Notes: a model not told the origin generated them from the letters alone. DNA of 64,000 bases from Desulforapulum autotrophicum (GCA_020723285.1 DYJE01000011.1:59570-123569), one strand, 5' to 3'. Shown: positions 50,688 to 58,431, numbered from the stretch's first letter. Made by a program: numbers and translations.

Positions 50688-52250
50688 ATGAATCATCCTG
50701 TGTCTGTGGCAAGACCGTGGAAAGAAGCCGTGGAGTCGTTTGTTCATCCACGTGTCCTTTCCATGCTTTTTCTGGGGTTTTCCGCCGGGATTCCAAGCCT
50801 GATCATTTTTTCATCATTGTCGCTCTGGTTGAGGGAGGCAGGGATTGAACGTTCTGCCGTAACGTTTTTCAGCTGGGCGTCCCTGGGATATTCGTTCAAA
50901 TTTGTGTGGGCTCCCATCATCGATCAGCTTCCTGTCCCCTGGCTGACCAGGACACTTGGCCGGAGACGAAGCTGGATGCTGCTTTCCCAGATTGCAGTGA
51001 TCGTTTCCATGGTGTTCATGGCACTTGTGGATCCTGCGGCCGGAGACCAAAGTCTGGGGTTTATGTTTCTAGGAGCCGTGGCTCTTGGTTTTTTCTCCGC
51101 CACACAGGATATCGTCATCGACGCGTACAGAATCGAGGCGGCCGTGGCCGAGCTTCAGGCCATGATGGCTTCGGCTTATGTGGCAGGTTACCGCATTGCC
51201 ATGATAACGGCGGGCGCTGGAGCACTGTACCTGGCTGATCTTCTGGGCTCATCCCAGGGTGCTTATAGTTACAGCGCATGGAAAACAACGTACCTGATCA
51301 TGGCGATGACCATGGTGGCAGGTGTGGCCACCACACTGGTAATCAGGGAACCTGAACAGAATGCCAGCAGAGAGAAGGTTGTAACCGATTATGCTTACAA
51401 CGCCCGTTTCTTCGGGCTTTTTGTATTATCTCTTGGCGGTTTCCTTATGATGTTCCATTACAGTGGAATCATGCTCACTGGCTTTGAAAACATCATGAAA
51501 CAGGTGACCGGAAATGACTATCTCGGTGGTTTTATCATGGAAACCCTAAGACTCTGTCTGAGTGTGGTTGCGGCGGTCGCGGTTTCTGAAATCTGCATTC
51601 GGGCAGGGCTTGCTAAACGGGAGATGGTGATAAAAACCTACGTGGAACCCATCGGAAATTTTTTTCAGCGTTATGGAAAAAATCTCGCATTTCTTTTACT
51701 TTGCCTTGTGGGACTTTATCGGATTTCAGACAGCGTACTAGGGGTCATCGCCAATGTGTTTTATCAGGACATGGGATTTTCAAAAACGGAAATAGCGGCG
51801 GTATCCAAAACGTTCGGCCTGATCATGACCATTATCGGTGGATTTGTAGGGGGCATTCTTTCCATCAGGTACGGTGTCATCCGCATTCTTTTTTTCGGAG
51901 CTCTTTTATCATCGGCAACCAACCTGCTTTTCATGGTGCTTGCGGCCCATGCGCACCATATGCCTCTTCTCTACTGTGTCATTTCCCTGGACAGTTTTGC
52001 CGGCGGGATCGCTTCAGCCGCGTTTATCGCTTTTCTTTCCAGCCTCACGGATATTTCATTTACCGCCATGCAGTATGCCATATTCAGTTCGCTGATGACG
52101 CTGATTCCCAAGATCATTGGGGGTTATGCTGGGACCATGGTGGACAGCCTGGGCTATCCGGTGTTTTTTTTCATCACGGCGATCATCGGAGTTCCGGTGC
52201 TTGTCCTTGTGTGGTTCGCCGGGAAATACCTGGCTGTAAGACATTCATGA
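50688..52250 (+). CDS. AmpG-like MFS permease (putative muropeptide transporter)
   Basis: 520 residues with 12 or more hydrophobic segments of the major facilitator type. The N-terminal half has AmpG/AcnT-type features: FLGFSAGIPSLIIFSSLSLW, YSFKFVWAPIIDQ, LGRRRSWMLLSQ (cytoplasmic basic loop) and ATQDIVIDAYRIE. AmpG imports anhydro-muropeptides for cell-wall recycling; the related AcnT family moves acetyl-CoA. I favour the AmpG side, but substrate is inferred. The next gene starts 13 bases later. Confidence 0.8.
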   Translation: MNHPVSVARPWKEAVESFVHPRVLSMLFLGFSAGIPSLIIFSSLSLWLREAGIERSAVTFFSWASLGYSFKFVWAPIIDQLPVPWLTRTLGRRRSWMLLSQIAVIVSMVFMALVDPAAGDQSLGFMFLGAVALGFFSATQDIVIDAYRIEAAVAELQAMMASAYVAGYRIAMITAGAGALYLADLLGSSQGAYSYSAWKTTYLIMAMTMVAGVATTLVIREPEQNASREKVVTDYAYNARFFGLFVLSLGGFLMMFHYSGIMLTGFENIMKQVTGNDYLGGFIMETLRLCLSVVAAVAVSEICIRAGLAKREMVIKTYVEPIGNFFQRYGKNLAFLLLCLVGLYRISDSVLGVIANVFYQDMGFSKTEIAAVSKTFGLIMTIIGGFVGGILSIRYGVIRILFFGALLSSATNLLFMVLAAHAHHMPLLYCVISLDSFAGGIASAAFIAFLSSLTDISFTAMQYAIFSSLMTLIPKIIGGYAGTMVDSLGYPVFFFITAIIGVPVLVLVWFAGKYLAVRHS

Positions 52251-52263
52251 CAGAGGGGAGAGT

Positions 52264-54030
52264 ATGACAGAACATTCAGGAATCGATCAAAGAAGCCTGG
52301 ACAAGGCAGCGGCGCTTGTTCAAAAACGAAAGGACATCCTGTCCGCCTCCCCGGAGAAAGCCCTGGAAACACTGATTTCTTCCGATCTTCCCGCCAGCCT
52401 TGTTCAATCATTTTCCGAACAGGATTTGTATTTTCTGTGCCACACCATCGGAATCGCTGATGCCATTCCCGTGCTGGCCATGGCAACATCCGAGCAGTGG
52501 GGTTATATGCTGGATATGGAAGTCTGGTCCAGAGACTTGCTCAATATGGATTCCGTGACACGCTGGTTTCGTGCTCTTCTTCTTGCTGATGGACGGAGGC
52601 TCGTCCGCTGGCTTCTTGTGGAGCGCTTGGAATTTATCGAATTGTATCTGTTCAGAAACATCGACGTGATTGTTCGTGAAGAAAACCAGGACCCTTCTGA
52701 AATACCTGATGAGTATTTCACCGTGGACGATTACTTCTACGTCAGGGTCAAAGAAAAACCGGAGATCCTTCCTGAACGAGGTGATGATGACATGATCACC
52801 CAGGAGGACCTGGATCTTGTAATCAGGGAACTCCTCGAAAAGATTCTTGAACTGGATCACGGACTGTACCAGAACGTCATGCTTGAATCCATGGGTGTTG
52901 TCCCCGCTGAAGTGGAAGAGGACGTTTTCAGGCTGCGCAACGTTCGACTGGCTGAGCATGGATTTCTCCCCTTTGATGAATCGGCGGAAGTGTTCAGTCC
53001 TGTTACGTTGGACAATATCAAATCCATGTCGGTTTCTCGGAAAATCCAGGGTGTTGATGTGAATGACCCCCTGAAATTCCCGCTTGTACATCTTTCCGGA
53101 ATCCATGGAACCAGCCATTTTTCTCAAGCCATTGCCCATGTTGACGGACTGTTCGACAGGGGAGAGTTTGAAATGGAATTCGCCGCGCTTTGCAATCAGA
53201 TTATTACCGCCGAACAAAACATGATCCGGGAAAAAGAAACACTGGCTAAAATCGTGAATAAAGCGTCATCCTACGTCAGTCTGGGTCTCGAAATCATCCA
53301 GGGTCCGAAAAAAGAAGATGACAATAATTTCGGATTCCTTTGCGCATCCCTGATCAAACAATATTCTTTGAAAAATCTGTTCAGGCTGGGTTATGGCCGG
53401 ATTCTGGAACTCAAGCATATGGCTGAACGTCTGAGTCGCGACAGCTGGTTTTCACGCGAAAAGCTTCCTCTTTCATTCTGGGGTGAAAACTATCTTGGAA
53501 TTCTTGGAGGTCTGCTTGTCAAACGCCCCGTGTTTTATGATCCCGGGGCTTCAGGGAGTTTATACAGGGAATTTGAAAAACGTGACGATCTTGAACGGAC
53601 AGAAAACATCCTTTCGGATATTAGAATATTCGATGACCTTTTATCCCTCGTTATGCCGAGGATTGATCGTTTTAAAGGATTCTTCATCACATATGACAAT
53701 GTATTGCTGACGCTCTGGGCGCACAGACAGGCAGGCCATGGAGAGCACAACGAAGGCCCGGTTTCATTGACTGATTTTATCTTTTTTTTCAATAGACTCT
53801 GGGTTTCCGGCGAACGTTCCGTCACCAGGCCGGGTGTGATTTGCGAAACTGCGAAAACAGACTTTCTTCAGTTTTTATCCACACGTTCCGGGTTAAAAGA
53901 TGTAGAAATTTCGCAGAGATTGGGTCGGGTTCTCGAAAAAATATTCAATGACATCGAGAAAGAATACGGCGCTGTTCGTGAAAAAGATCTTGACCCAAGA
54001 TACATTACCCATTTTTGTGTCACAAAATGA
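52264..54030 (+). CDS. Conserved orphan protein resembling DUF6178
   Basis: 588 residues, mostly alpha-helical, no signal peptide or membrane segment. It looks like a deltaproteobacterial family annotated DUF6178, an identification I make from memory and hold loosely. Recognisable repeated features are acidic stretches (ERGDDDMITQEDLDL) and the AEHGFLPFDESAEVFSPV segment. AGGGGAGAG precedes the ATG. It follows the AmpG-like gene closely, so co-transcription is likely, but that says little about function. Confidence 0.6.
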   Translation: MTEHSGIDQRSLDKAAALVQKRKDILSASPEKALETLISSDLPASLVQSFSEQDLYFLCHTIGIADAIPVLAMATSEQWGYMLDMEVWSRDLLNMDSVTRWFRALLLADGRRLVRWLLVERLEFIELYLFRNIDVIVREENQDPSEIPDEYFTVDDYFYVRVKEKPEILPERGDDDMITQEDLDLVIRELLEKILELDHGLYQNVMLESMGVVPAEVEEDVFRLRNVRLAEHGFLPFDESAEVFSPVTLDNIKSMSVSRKIQGVDVNDPLKFPLVHLSGIHGTSHFSQAIAHVDGLFDRGEFEMEFAALCNQIITAEQNMIREKETLAKIVNKASSYVSLGLEIIQGPKKEDDNNFGFLCASLIKQYSLKNLFRLGYGRILELKHMAERLSRDSWFSREKLPLSFWGENYLGILGGLLVKRPVFYDPGASGSLYREFEKRDDLERTENILSDIRIFDDLLSLVMPRIDRFKGFFITYDNVLLTLWAHRQAGHGEHNEGPVSLTDFIFFFNRLWVSGERSVTRPGVICETAKTDFLQFLSTRSGLKDVEISQRLGRVLEKIFNDIEKEYGAVREKDLDPRYITHFCVTK

Positions 54031-54172
54031 AGTTGACTGACCTTATGGGAATAGAGTAGATTTAACACATCAATCTCAATATGAATCCTGGTTAACAGAT
54101 TTGTTTTCATCTGCGGAATTCTTCCTTGATGCGTGGCATGCAAGCTTAACGTTATAACATGGAGGTGGGTTC

Positions 54173-54739
54173 ATGGTTTACGTTCCGGAAAGAAAAATCA
54201 ATCTGGCTCAGTTCAGAGCCATCAGCCACGCCATATCGACCTATGAAGATGTGGTTCTTCTTGGCAAGCATATCGTGGAAAGTATCTGCCGGACGTTTGA
54301 TATCATGGCGGCCACGGTCCTTGTTTTCGACGACAGGGAGAAAAAGCTGTATTACGTGTGCAGTCATGGATTGAGCGATGAATATCTCAGAAAACAGCCC
54401 GAATTTGAAGATGGTTATTTCCAGGAATTTGTGACGGGAAAACCCGTATTCTTCGAAGATTTCAGAAACGATCCCAGAGTGAAATACAAAGATGCCATCG
54501 AAAAGGAAGGTATCGTGTCCATGCTTTCCTTTCCTGTAAAATACAGAAAAAATGTCGTTGGACTTTTGAAACTGTATAACAACAACACCTGGATGATCCA
54601 TGATGATGATAAGGATTCCATCAACATACTGGCCGAACATTTCGGACTTGTCATAGAAAATAACGGGTTAAAAAATTTTCTTGATGAAGTCCGTGCGATC
54701 ATGAGCAATCTGCCGTTGAGAATGCTGGCCGGTATATAG
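54173..54739 (+). CDS. GAF-domain protein
   Basis: 188-residue cytoplasmic protein. One GAF domain spans about residues 25-165: RTFDIMAATVLVFDDREKK, GYFQEFVTGKPVFFEDF, GIVSMLSFPVKYRKNVVGLL, ILAEHFGLVIEN. No output domain is attached, so it is a stand-alone ligand- or redox-sensing module; ligand unknown. Strong ribosome site (GGAGGTG) before ATG. The universal stress gene lies 200 bases downstream on the same strand. Confidence 0.85.
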   Translation: MVYVPERKINLAQFRAISHAISTYEDVVLLGKHIVESICRTFDIMAATVLVFDDREKKLYYVCSHGLSDEYLRKQPEFEDGYFQEFVTGKPVFFEDFRNDPRVKYKDAIEKEGIVSMLSFPVKYRKNVVGLLKLYNNNTWMIHDDDKDSINILAEHFGLVIENNGLKNFLDEVRAIMSNLPLRMLAGI

Positions 54740-54794
54740 ATCTTTCAATCATGTCGTATCCCATGGGTTTTCGTGCGGCATGGTATCCGAAGGC

Positions 54795-54832
54795 CGGGCT
54801 TTCGCATGACGAAAGTCTCGGGTGAAAGCCCG
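54795..54832 (+). promoter_or_regulatory. Two mutually exclusive hairpins in the leader of the universal stress gene
   Basis: CGGGCTTTC (54795-54803) can pair with GAAAGCCCG (54824-54832), nine perfect base pairs. The inner CTTTCG (54799-54804) can instead pair with CGAAAG (54810-54815). Both use the same CTTTC, so only one can form. No T-run follows, so it is not a plain terminator. It lies about 100 bases upstream of the start codon at 54936. Confidence 0.4.
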
Positions 54833-54935
54833 ACCTGCGGTGTTAATAAAATGGTATTGAGCCTGTTATCGGAGGTTCATAATATCAGCCGGGGGTTACG
54901 AACGGTGAAGTAAACGACAGGTGGAGGGTGTTTTC

Positions 54936-55379
54936 ATGGGGAATAAAGTATTGGTCGCATTGAACGATTCCATGAGCTCGCGGGCTGTTTTGGACTATAT
55001 AGGCAATCTTTCCCTTTGTCCTGACGATCTGCAGATCATCCTTCTCCACGTTTTCCGGAAGCCGTCAGGCGGCGAGGAACTCATGGGAAAAAAATACATG
55101 AACCAGCAGCCTGCGAAATATACGGCCGTTCTTGAAGAAGCAAAAAACCATCTTATAAATAAAGGATTTTTTCCTGAAAACATAGAAATTGTCCTGGTGA
55201 TGGAGCCGTATCCCACCATCGCCGATGGCATTATAGACCAGGCAAGAATTCTCAACCCATCCATGGTGGTTATCGGTAGAAAACGCATGTCAAAGGCTGA
55301 AGAATTCGTCATGGGTGATGTGAGCATCAAGCTGGTGAGAGCCCTTGAGGGAACCGCTGTTCTTGTCGTGAAGATGTAG
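54936..55379 (+). CDS. Universal stress protein (UspA family)
   Basis: 147 residues with the Usp alpha/beta fold: KVLVALNDSMSSRAVLDYI at the N-terminus, LHVFRKPSG, IDQARILNPSMVVIGRKRM and VMGDVSIKLVRALEGTAVLVVKM. The ATP-binding motif of classical members (G2xG9xGS/T) is altered here: the second Gly and the final Gly-Ser are not in register (GRKRMSKAEEFVMGDVS), so nucleotide binding may be lost. ATG 54936 is chosen because GTGGAGGGTG lies just upstream; an in-frame GTG at 54921 is inside that site. Confidence 0.87.
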   Translation: MGNKVLVALNDSMSSRAVLDYIGNLSLCPDDLQIILLHVFRKPSGGEELMGKKYMNQQPAKYTAVLEEAKNHLINKGFFPENIEIVLVMEPYPTIADGIIDQARILNPSMVVIGRKRMSKAEEFVMGDVSIKLVRALEGTAVLVVKM

Positions 55380-55564
55380 TGAGCCCGATTCGTTGAAGCA
55401 CCGCTCGCCGCCTTCTAAGACCGGATGCGTCCTTCTTGGATTTGCACATTCCATTCACTCACTGTAATGATTTCCACCCTTCCTGCATCCATTGAAAAAA
55501 ACTTTAAACATCAAAAATTCTATGGCTTTTTTGCGGTGAATTCTTTATAAGTTTTTTCGTATTC

Positions 55565-55653
55565 GCCTGGGTGGTGGAAGTGGTAGACACAAGGGACTTA
55601 AAATCCCTCGGCCTTTGATGGCTGTACGAGTTCAAGTCTCGTCCCAGGTACCA
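55565..55653 (+). tRNA. tRNA-Leu, anticodon UAA
   Basis: Acceptor GCCTGGG pairs with CCCAGGT (first pair G-U), discriminator A and encoded CCA at 55651-55653. The anticodon stem AGGGA/TCCCT holds loop CTTAAAA, anticodon TAA, reading UUA. It has the long variable arm of a class II tRNA (CGGCC, then GGCTG) and a T arm ACGAG-TTCAAGT-CTCGT. Its 3' 60 bases are duplicated at 63624-63683, marking it as an integration site. A terminator follows. Confidence 0.95.
55594..55653 (+). repeat. attL: 3' part of tRNA-Leu, one copy of a 60-bp perfect direct repeat
   Basis: The 60 bases from the anticodon stem to the CCA end match 63624-63683 without a mismatch. The two flanks diverge immediately outside (G before, T after, here). 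Integrases of the tyrosine type commonly use the 3' half of a tRNA as target, restoring the gene on one side, which is what is seen. Confidence 0.9.
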
Positions 55654-55661
55654 TAAAATCA

Positions 55662-55693
55662 AGGGGTTACGTCTAACGCGTACCCCTTTTTTT
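55662..55693. terminator. Terminator of tRNA-Leu
   Basis: Stem AGGGGT(T)ACG pairing with CGCGTACCCCT, then a seven-T run. The integrase frame ends inside this hairpin (TAG at 55675-55673 on the minus strand). Confidence 0.8.
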
Positions 55694-56140
55694 CTTGTCA
55701 ATTTTGACGATTGTGCCCAAAATTGTGCCCGTGACGGAATTTAAGTACGTCTCCTGCTTTTGAGCCGCAAGCTTCAAGTCAGCATCATTCACGATGTTGT
55801 ACCGGTCGAAAACAGACCGCGTTTTATGACCTGAAATGATCATAGCAACCCTTTCGGGAATGCCAGATCGAATCATGTTTCGGACTGCGGTTCTACGTAG
55901 GTCGTGGAAAAGGCGGTGGCCGATATTGGCGACCTCACAGGCTTTGAACCATGGCTTCCTGAATTCTGAAATGTGATTATTCCCAGCCCTGTTGGTAAAT
56001 ACATAAGGCGTTATCTCGGCCAGATTCTTTCTGTCCGTCCACTGACATTGGAATATTTTATTCAATTCAGAGTCCAGGTAAAAGGTTCTGGCGTCATCAT
56101 TTTTCGTTTCCCCTGCTTCCAGGCTTGATTTCTGGTCATG
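55673..56140 (-). pseudogene. 5'-truncated tyrosine recombinase (phage-type integrase)
   Basis: Only the C-terminal catalytic part is left. Read minus-strand from about 56140 it gives a typical TKNDDARTFYLDSEL strand, then HDLRRTAVRNMIRSG (His and second catalytic Arg), ISGHKTRSVFDRY (His and the nucleophile Tyr). The N-terminal arm- and core-binding domains and the first catalytic Arg are missing, and no in-frame ATG lies upstream before a stop at about 56168. A strong ribosome site (AAGGAG, 56149-56154) and ATG at 56139 stand at the break but are one base out of frame, giving a 25-residue dead-end peptide. A TTG at 56065 could at best start 130 residues. Almost certainly inactive. Confidence 0.8.
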
Positions 56141-56173
56141 GTAAAAATCTCCTTGTGCGCGTGGTTTTTAACG

Positions 56174-56209
56174 AAAAAAGGGAAAGCCTCGGCGTGAAGG
56201 TCTTTCCCT
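56174..56209 (-). terminator. Intrinsic terminator between the annealing-protein gene and the integrase remnant
   Basis: Eight-base perfect stem AGGGAAAG (56179-56186) and CTTTCCCT (56202-56209); on the minus strand it ends in a six-T run. About 36 bases after the stop of the gene at 56245. Confidence 0.8.
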
Positions 56210-56244
56210 CTGGTGTGTTGTTGGATTGTTAAATTGGATTGGAT

Positions 56245-56925
56245 TTAGTGAGCGGCGGTCAAATGCTGTATGACCCTGGATGCGTCCTGGCGGGAAAGAT
56301 GTTGGGTCACGGTTCCGAACATAGCCAAACACTGCTTGTCAAGGTCTGCCGTTGTCCTGCCAAGGTCTTCATTGAGCTTCTGAATGTATTTGAACTGTTT
56401 TGAAGAGAGCCGGCCATTGCCATTGGTATCGGGGCTGGATGAAGCTTGGTATCCATTCCCGTTTCCGTTATGTCCGTTGCCGTTTCCATTATTGGGTCGA
56501 TGATAACCGTTGCCATTTCCACCGTTACCTTTTCCATTCTCAGGTTTGTCAACGTTTACAATGTGGCTCATTTCTTCATAGGAAGTGTATTCTATCCCAT
56601 AACCGGCGAAGCGTAGACTTCTTGCGATGGCTCTTGTCTCTGCCAGTTCAAGAATTGCTGGGGCAATCTTTTCATCCCTTTCTACGCTGGACATGCCGAT
56701 GCCTCGAAATTTGCCTCTTTTTGTAGTACAGGTTGCCAAGACCACGGCAATCCGTTCATCATATCTGATGATTTCCGTTTCAATAGATAGAGCTTCATTG
56801 TCTTCATGGGCTAAGCGTAATCGCCCACCTATTTTAGGGAAAGGGGAAGTGATATATTCACCCCGTTCTTTGTCCCATCGCTTGATAAAGGTGATTTCAT
56901 CTTCTTTGAATTGTGATGTTTCCAT
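56245..56925 (-). CDS. Putative phage-type single-strand DNA annealing protein with Asn/Gly linker
   Basis: 226 residues in three parts. Residues 1-125 form a compact domain with the run LAETRAIARSLRFAGYG (94-110), like the AETxAIGRAL helix seen in Erf/Sak/Rad52-like annealing proteins. Residues 130-170 are an Asn/Gly-rich flexible linker. Residues 172-226 form a small helical C-terminal domain (SSKQFKYIQKLNEDLG ending SRQDASRVIQHL), of a type often found at the end of phage recombination proteins. The ATG at 56925 is preceded by GAAAGGAAG; an upstream extension to 56994 is not conserved in style. Role in recombination is inferred. Confidence 0.6.
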   Translation of the reverse strand: METSQFKEDEITFIKRWDKERGEYITSPFPKIGGRLRLAHEDNEALSIETEIIRYDERIAVVLATCTTKRGKFRGIGMSSVERDEKIAPAILELAETRAIARSLRFAGYGIEYTSYEEMSHIVNVDKPENGKGNGGNGNGYHRPNNGNGNGHNGNGNGYQASSSPDTNGNGRLSSKQFKYIQKLNEDLGRTTADLDKQCLAMFGTVTQHLSRQDASRVIQHLTAAH

Positions 56926-56954
56926 GATGCTTCCTTTCTCATAATGATTAAAAA

Positions 56955-57000
56955 AATAATTCTTGTGTCGGCGTGGTGAGGGGTCACCGACCATTAAAAC
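56955..57000 (-). terminator. Terminator-like hairpin upstream of the annealing-protein gene
   Basis: On the minus strand GTCGG and CCGAC enclose a 15-base loop with an inner GGTG/CACC pairing; a seven-T run follows about ten bases later, just before the ribosome site of the gene at 56925. Weaker than the other three. Confidence 0.45.
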
Positions 57001-57193
57001 CTTCTTTCATGGCTTTTTCAGCGGCTTTCTGATTGGGGTAATAGCCACTCTCACGGCTGTAGGGACCACACTCTGGGCAACAGAATCCGATGTAATACCC
57101 GGCAGCACTCCGAAACACGTCAATAGATAGAGCTGCACCGCAGTCGATACAAAAAGTTTGATTGTCGTTAACGCATTCTCCTGGTAGGGCCAT
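56984..57193 (-). CDS. Small zinc-finger-like phage protein
   Basis: 69 residues with two Cys pairs (FCIDCG and CCPECG) about 20 residues apart, consistent with one zinc ribbon; the C-terminal half is Lys/Ala-rich (NQKAAEKAMKEGF). Excellent ribosome site AAGGAGAT before ATG 57193. Same strand and style as its neighbours in the decayed phage-like cluster. No function assigned. Confidence 0.65.
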   Translation of the reverse strand: MALPGECVNDNQTFCIDCGAALSIDVFRSAAGYYIGFCCPECGPYSRESGYYPNQKAAEKAMKEGFNGR

Positions 57194-57205
57194 GTGTTTA
57201 TCTCC

Positions 57206-57406
57206 TTAATAGATGGGTTTTGAAAAAAAGCATCCATGACATTTTGATTTGTCTCTGCATGTTTCACAGACTTTTTTACGATCTACGATGAGGGGAAGAT
57301 GTTCGAAAACTCTTTCAATAGCCTGGGTCATCGGGACATCTAAAGCCCAGGCTAACCTTCGAAGTGTACTCGATGATTTTGATGAAAGTTCTGGCGTATA
57401 TGCCAT
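57206..57406 (-). CDS. Small protein with helical N-terminus and four-Cys C-terminus
   Basis: 66 residues. The first 40 (SSSTLRRLAWALDVPMTQAIERVF) look like a ribbon-helix-helix or short helical module, and the end has CETCRDKSKCHGC, a four-Cys cluster that may bind zinc. Ribosome site AAAGGAGG with good spacing to the ATG at 57406. It ends 12 bases before the next gene. A DNA-binding role is possible but unproven. Confidence 0.6.
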   Translation of the reverse strand: MAYTPELSSKSSSTLRRLAWALDVPMTQAIERVFEHLPLIVDRKKVCETCRDKSKCHGCFFSKPIY

Positions 57407-57429
57407 AGGTAAACCTCCTTTTGACGCAA

Positions 57430-57463
57430 AAAGGGCAACTGCGGGAAGTCAGCAATATGCCCT
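57430..57463 (-). terminator. Intrinsic terminator between two small genes
   Basis: AGGGCA (57432-57437) pairs with TGCCCT (57458-57463), with inner CTG/CAG pairing; on the minus strand it is followed by TTTTTGCG and, within 15 bases, by the ribosome site of the next gene. Confidence 0.65.
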
Positions 57464-57491
57464 CGTTTGTTTGTTCAGATTGTTGATGGGG

Positions 57492-57776
57492 TTATTTCCA
57501 GCACTTTAATCGGTAATGCTGGTAAAACAGGTGTTCATGGCAGGGGGCTTTAAGGTCGGATAATGTGGAGTTGTATCCCTTGTCTTTCAATAGGGCCTCT
57601 ATGCGGAAGATAGCGTCTTCATACTTGTCATGGCCGTTCAAACGGTCAGGTTTCATTACCAGATCACCGTTCTGGATATTTCGCCAGCGGTCACCATCAC
57701 GGATGCGTGGAATGGTCCATGTAGTGGGATAACCTCTGGCAACCATTTGGCAAAACTCGATGACTTTTTTTGACAT
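57492..57776 (-). CDS. Hypothetical phage-like protein
   Basis: 94 residues, not recognised. It starts MSKKVIEFCQMVARGYPTTW and has a mixed alpha/beta pattern with YEDAIFRIEALLKDKGY in the middle and a CHEHLFYQHYRLKCWK end. Strong ribosome site GAAAGGAGGAC before ATG 57776. First gene of the minus-strand cluster; a terminator-like hairpin lies just upstream. Confidence 0.6.
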   Translation of the reverse strand: MSKKVIEFCQMVARGYPTTWTIPRIRDGDRWRNIQNGDLVMKPDRLNGHDKYEDAIFRIEALLKDKGYNSTLSDLKAPCHEHLFYQHYRLKCWK

Positions 57777-57793
57777 AGATGTCCTCCTTTCAT

Positions 57794-57826
57794 AAAAAAG
57801 GCGACTTATCGTGATGACAAATCGCC
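57794..57826 (-). terminator. Terminator-like hairpin upstream of the small-gene cluster
   Basis: GGCGA (57800-57804) pairs with TCGCC (57822-57826), extended by TT/AA after one mismatch; on the minus strand it is followed by six T. No gene is recognised upstream of it on that strand, so it may be a leader attenuator or the relic of a lost gene's end. Confidence 0.6.
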
Positions 57827-58257
57827 AGATAATGGGATTGAGGGTTGATCGGGTTAAGGGTGATTTACCGGAGAAGTGGGGGGGGGTATAAAATATCAGT
57901 GCGAATATCTTCGATGGATTGTTCTATGGGTGCCACATCCAATAAATTATCAGGGCTATGACTTGATGACCATGATATCATTGATGTGATTGTCTATGAA
58001 TTCCCTATAAAATCAGTCAAGATAATTTCTCAAGAAAATTGCTCAATGTAAATATTTTACTGGACAAGCCCAAATCAATCCGATACAGATCATCATTAAA
58101 TCAATTAAATGAAGGTGCGCCCGGGCTCTGTCAATAGGGGGGCAAGCCCGGTTCATTAATTGCGACAATTCGAATTCACCAGACAGGAATTGCTCATTCG
58201 TTCCACATGTTGAACTGTTTGGTCTGAATTCTTAAGCGATAATGAACAGGAGATGTT
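57827..58257. other. Non-coding stretch inside the island
   Basis: No gene called. It contains a run of nine G (57878-57886) and an interrupted inverted repeat at 58108-58157 (AATGAA with TTCATT outside, CCGGGCT with AGCCCGG inside). It joins the minus-strand cluster to the plus-strand cassette array. Confidence 0.5.
58108..58157. repeat. Interrupted inverted repeat, possible relic of a recombination site
   Basis: Outer arms AATGAA (58108-58113) and TTCATT (58152-58157); inner arms CCGGGCT (58121-58127) and AGCCCGG (58145-58151). The left side has seven extra bases between arms, the right side none (one G is shared). The asymmetry recalls attC sites, but the R'' box would read AATGAAG instead of ending in AAC. 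Confidence 0.4.
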
Positions 58258-58431
58258 ATGGCGTTACTTTCAATGATTGGTTCAACCTTCTCACAAGACC
58301 CGTCTTGCCATTTCAATCACCTGAACATCATTATTAAAACCATATGCGGTTGTTTCCGCATTTGGCACACCCTGTTTATTGCAAGGGTTGCCAATGCAAA
58401 GCCCGGAAGAAGTTTCGCAGCTTTATGCTAA
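58258..58431 (+). CDS. Possible 57-residue protein
   Basis: A short frame with AACAGGAG at correct spacing before ATG 58258, ending FAALC. It begins just at a GTTATGG motif. No family recognised. An overlapping frame at 58344-58655 (103 residues, many Lys/Arg/Cys, no ribosome site) competes with it; at most one of the two is real, and neither is well supported. Confidence 0.3.
   Translation: MALLSMIGSTFSQDPSCHFNHLNIIIKTICGCFRIWHTLFIARVANAKPGRSFAALC

Noticed and set aside
55673..56140. Integrase remnant as an integron integrase (IntI)
   Set aside because: The surviving part is phage-type and sits beside the tRNA; the IntI-specific insert region cannot be seen, and the N-terminal half is missing.
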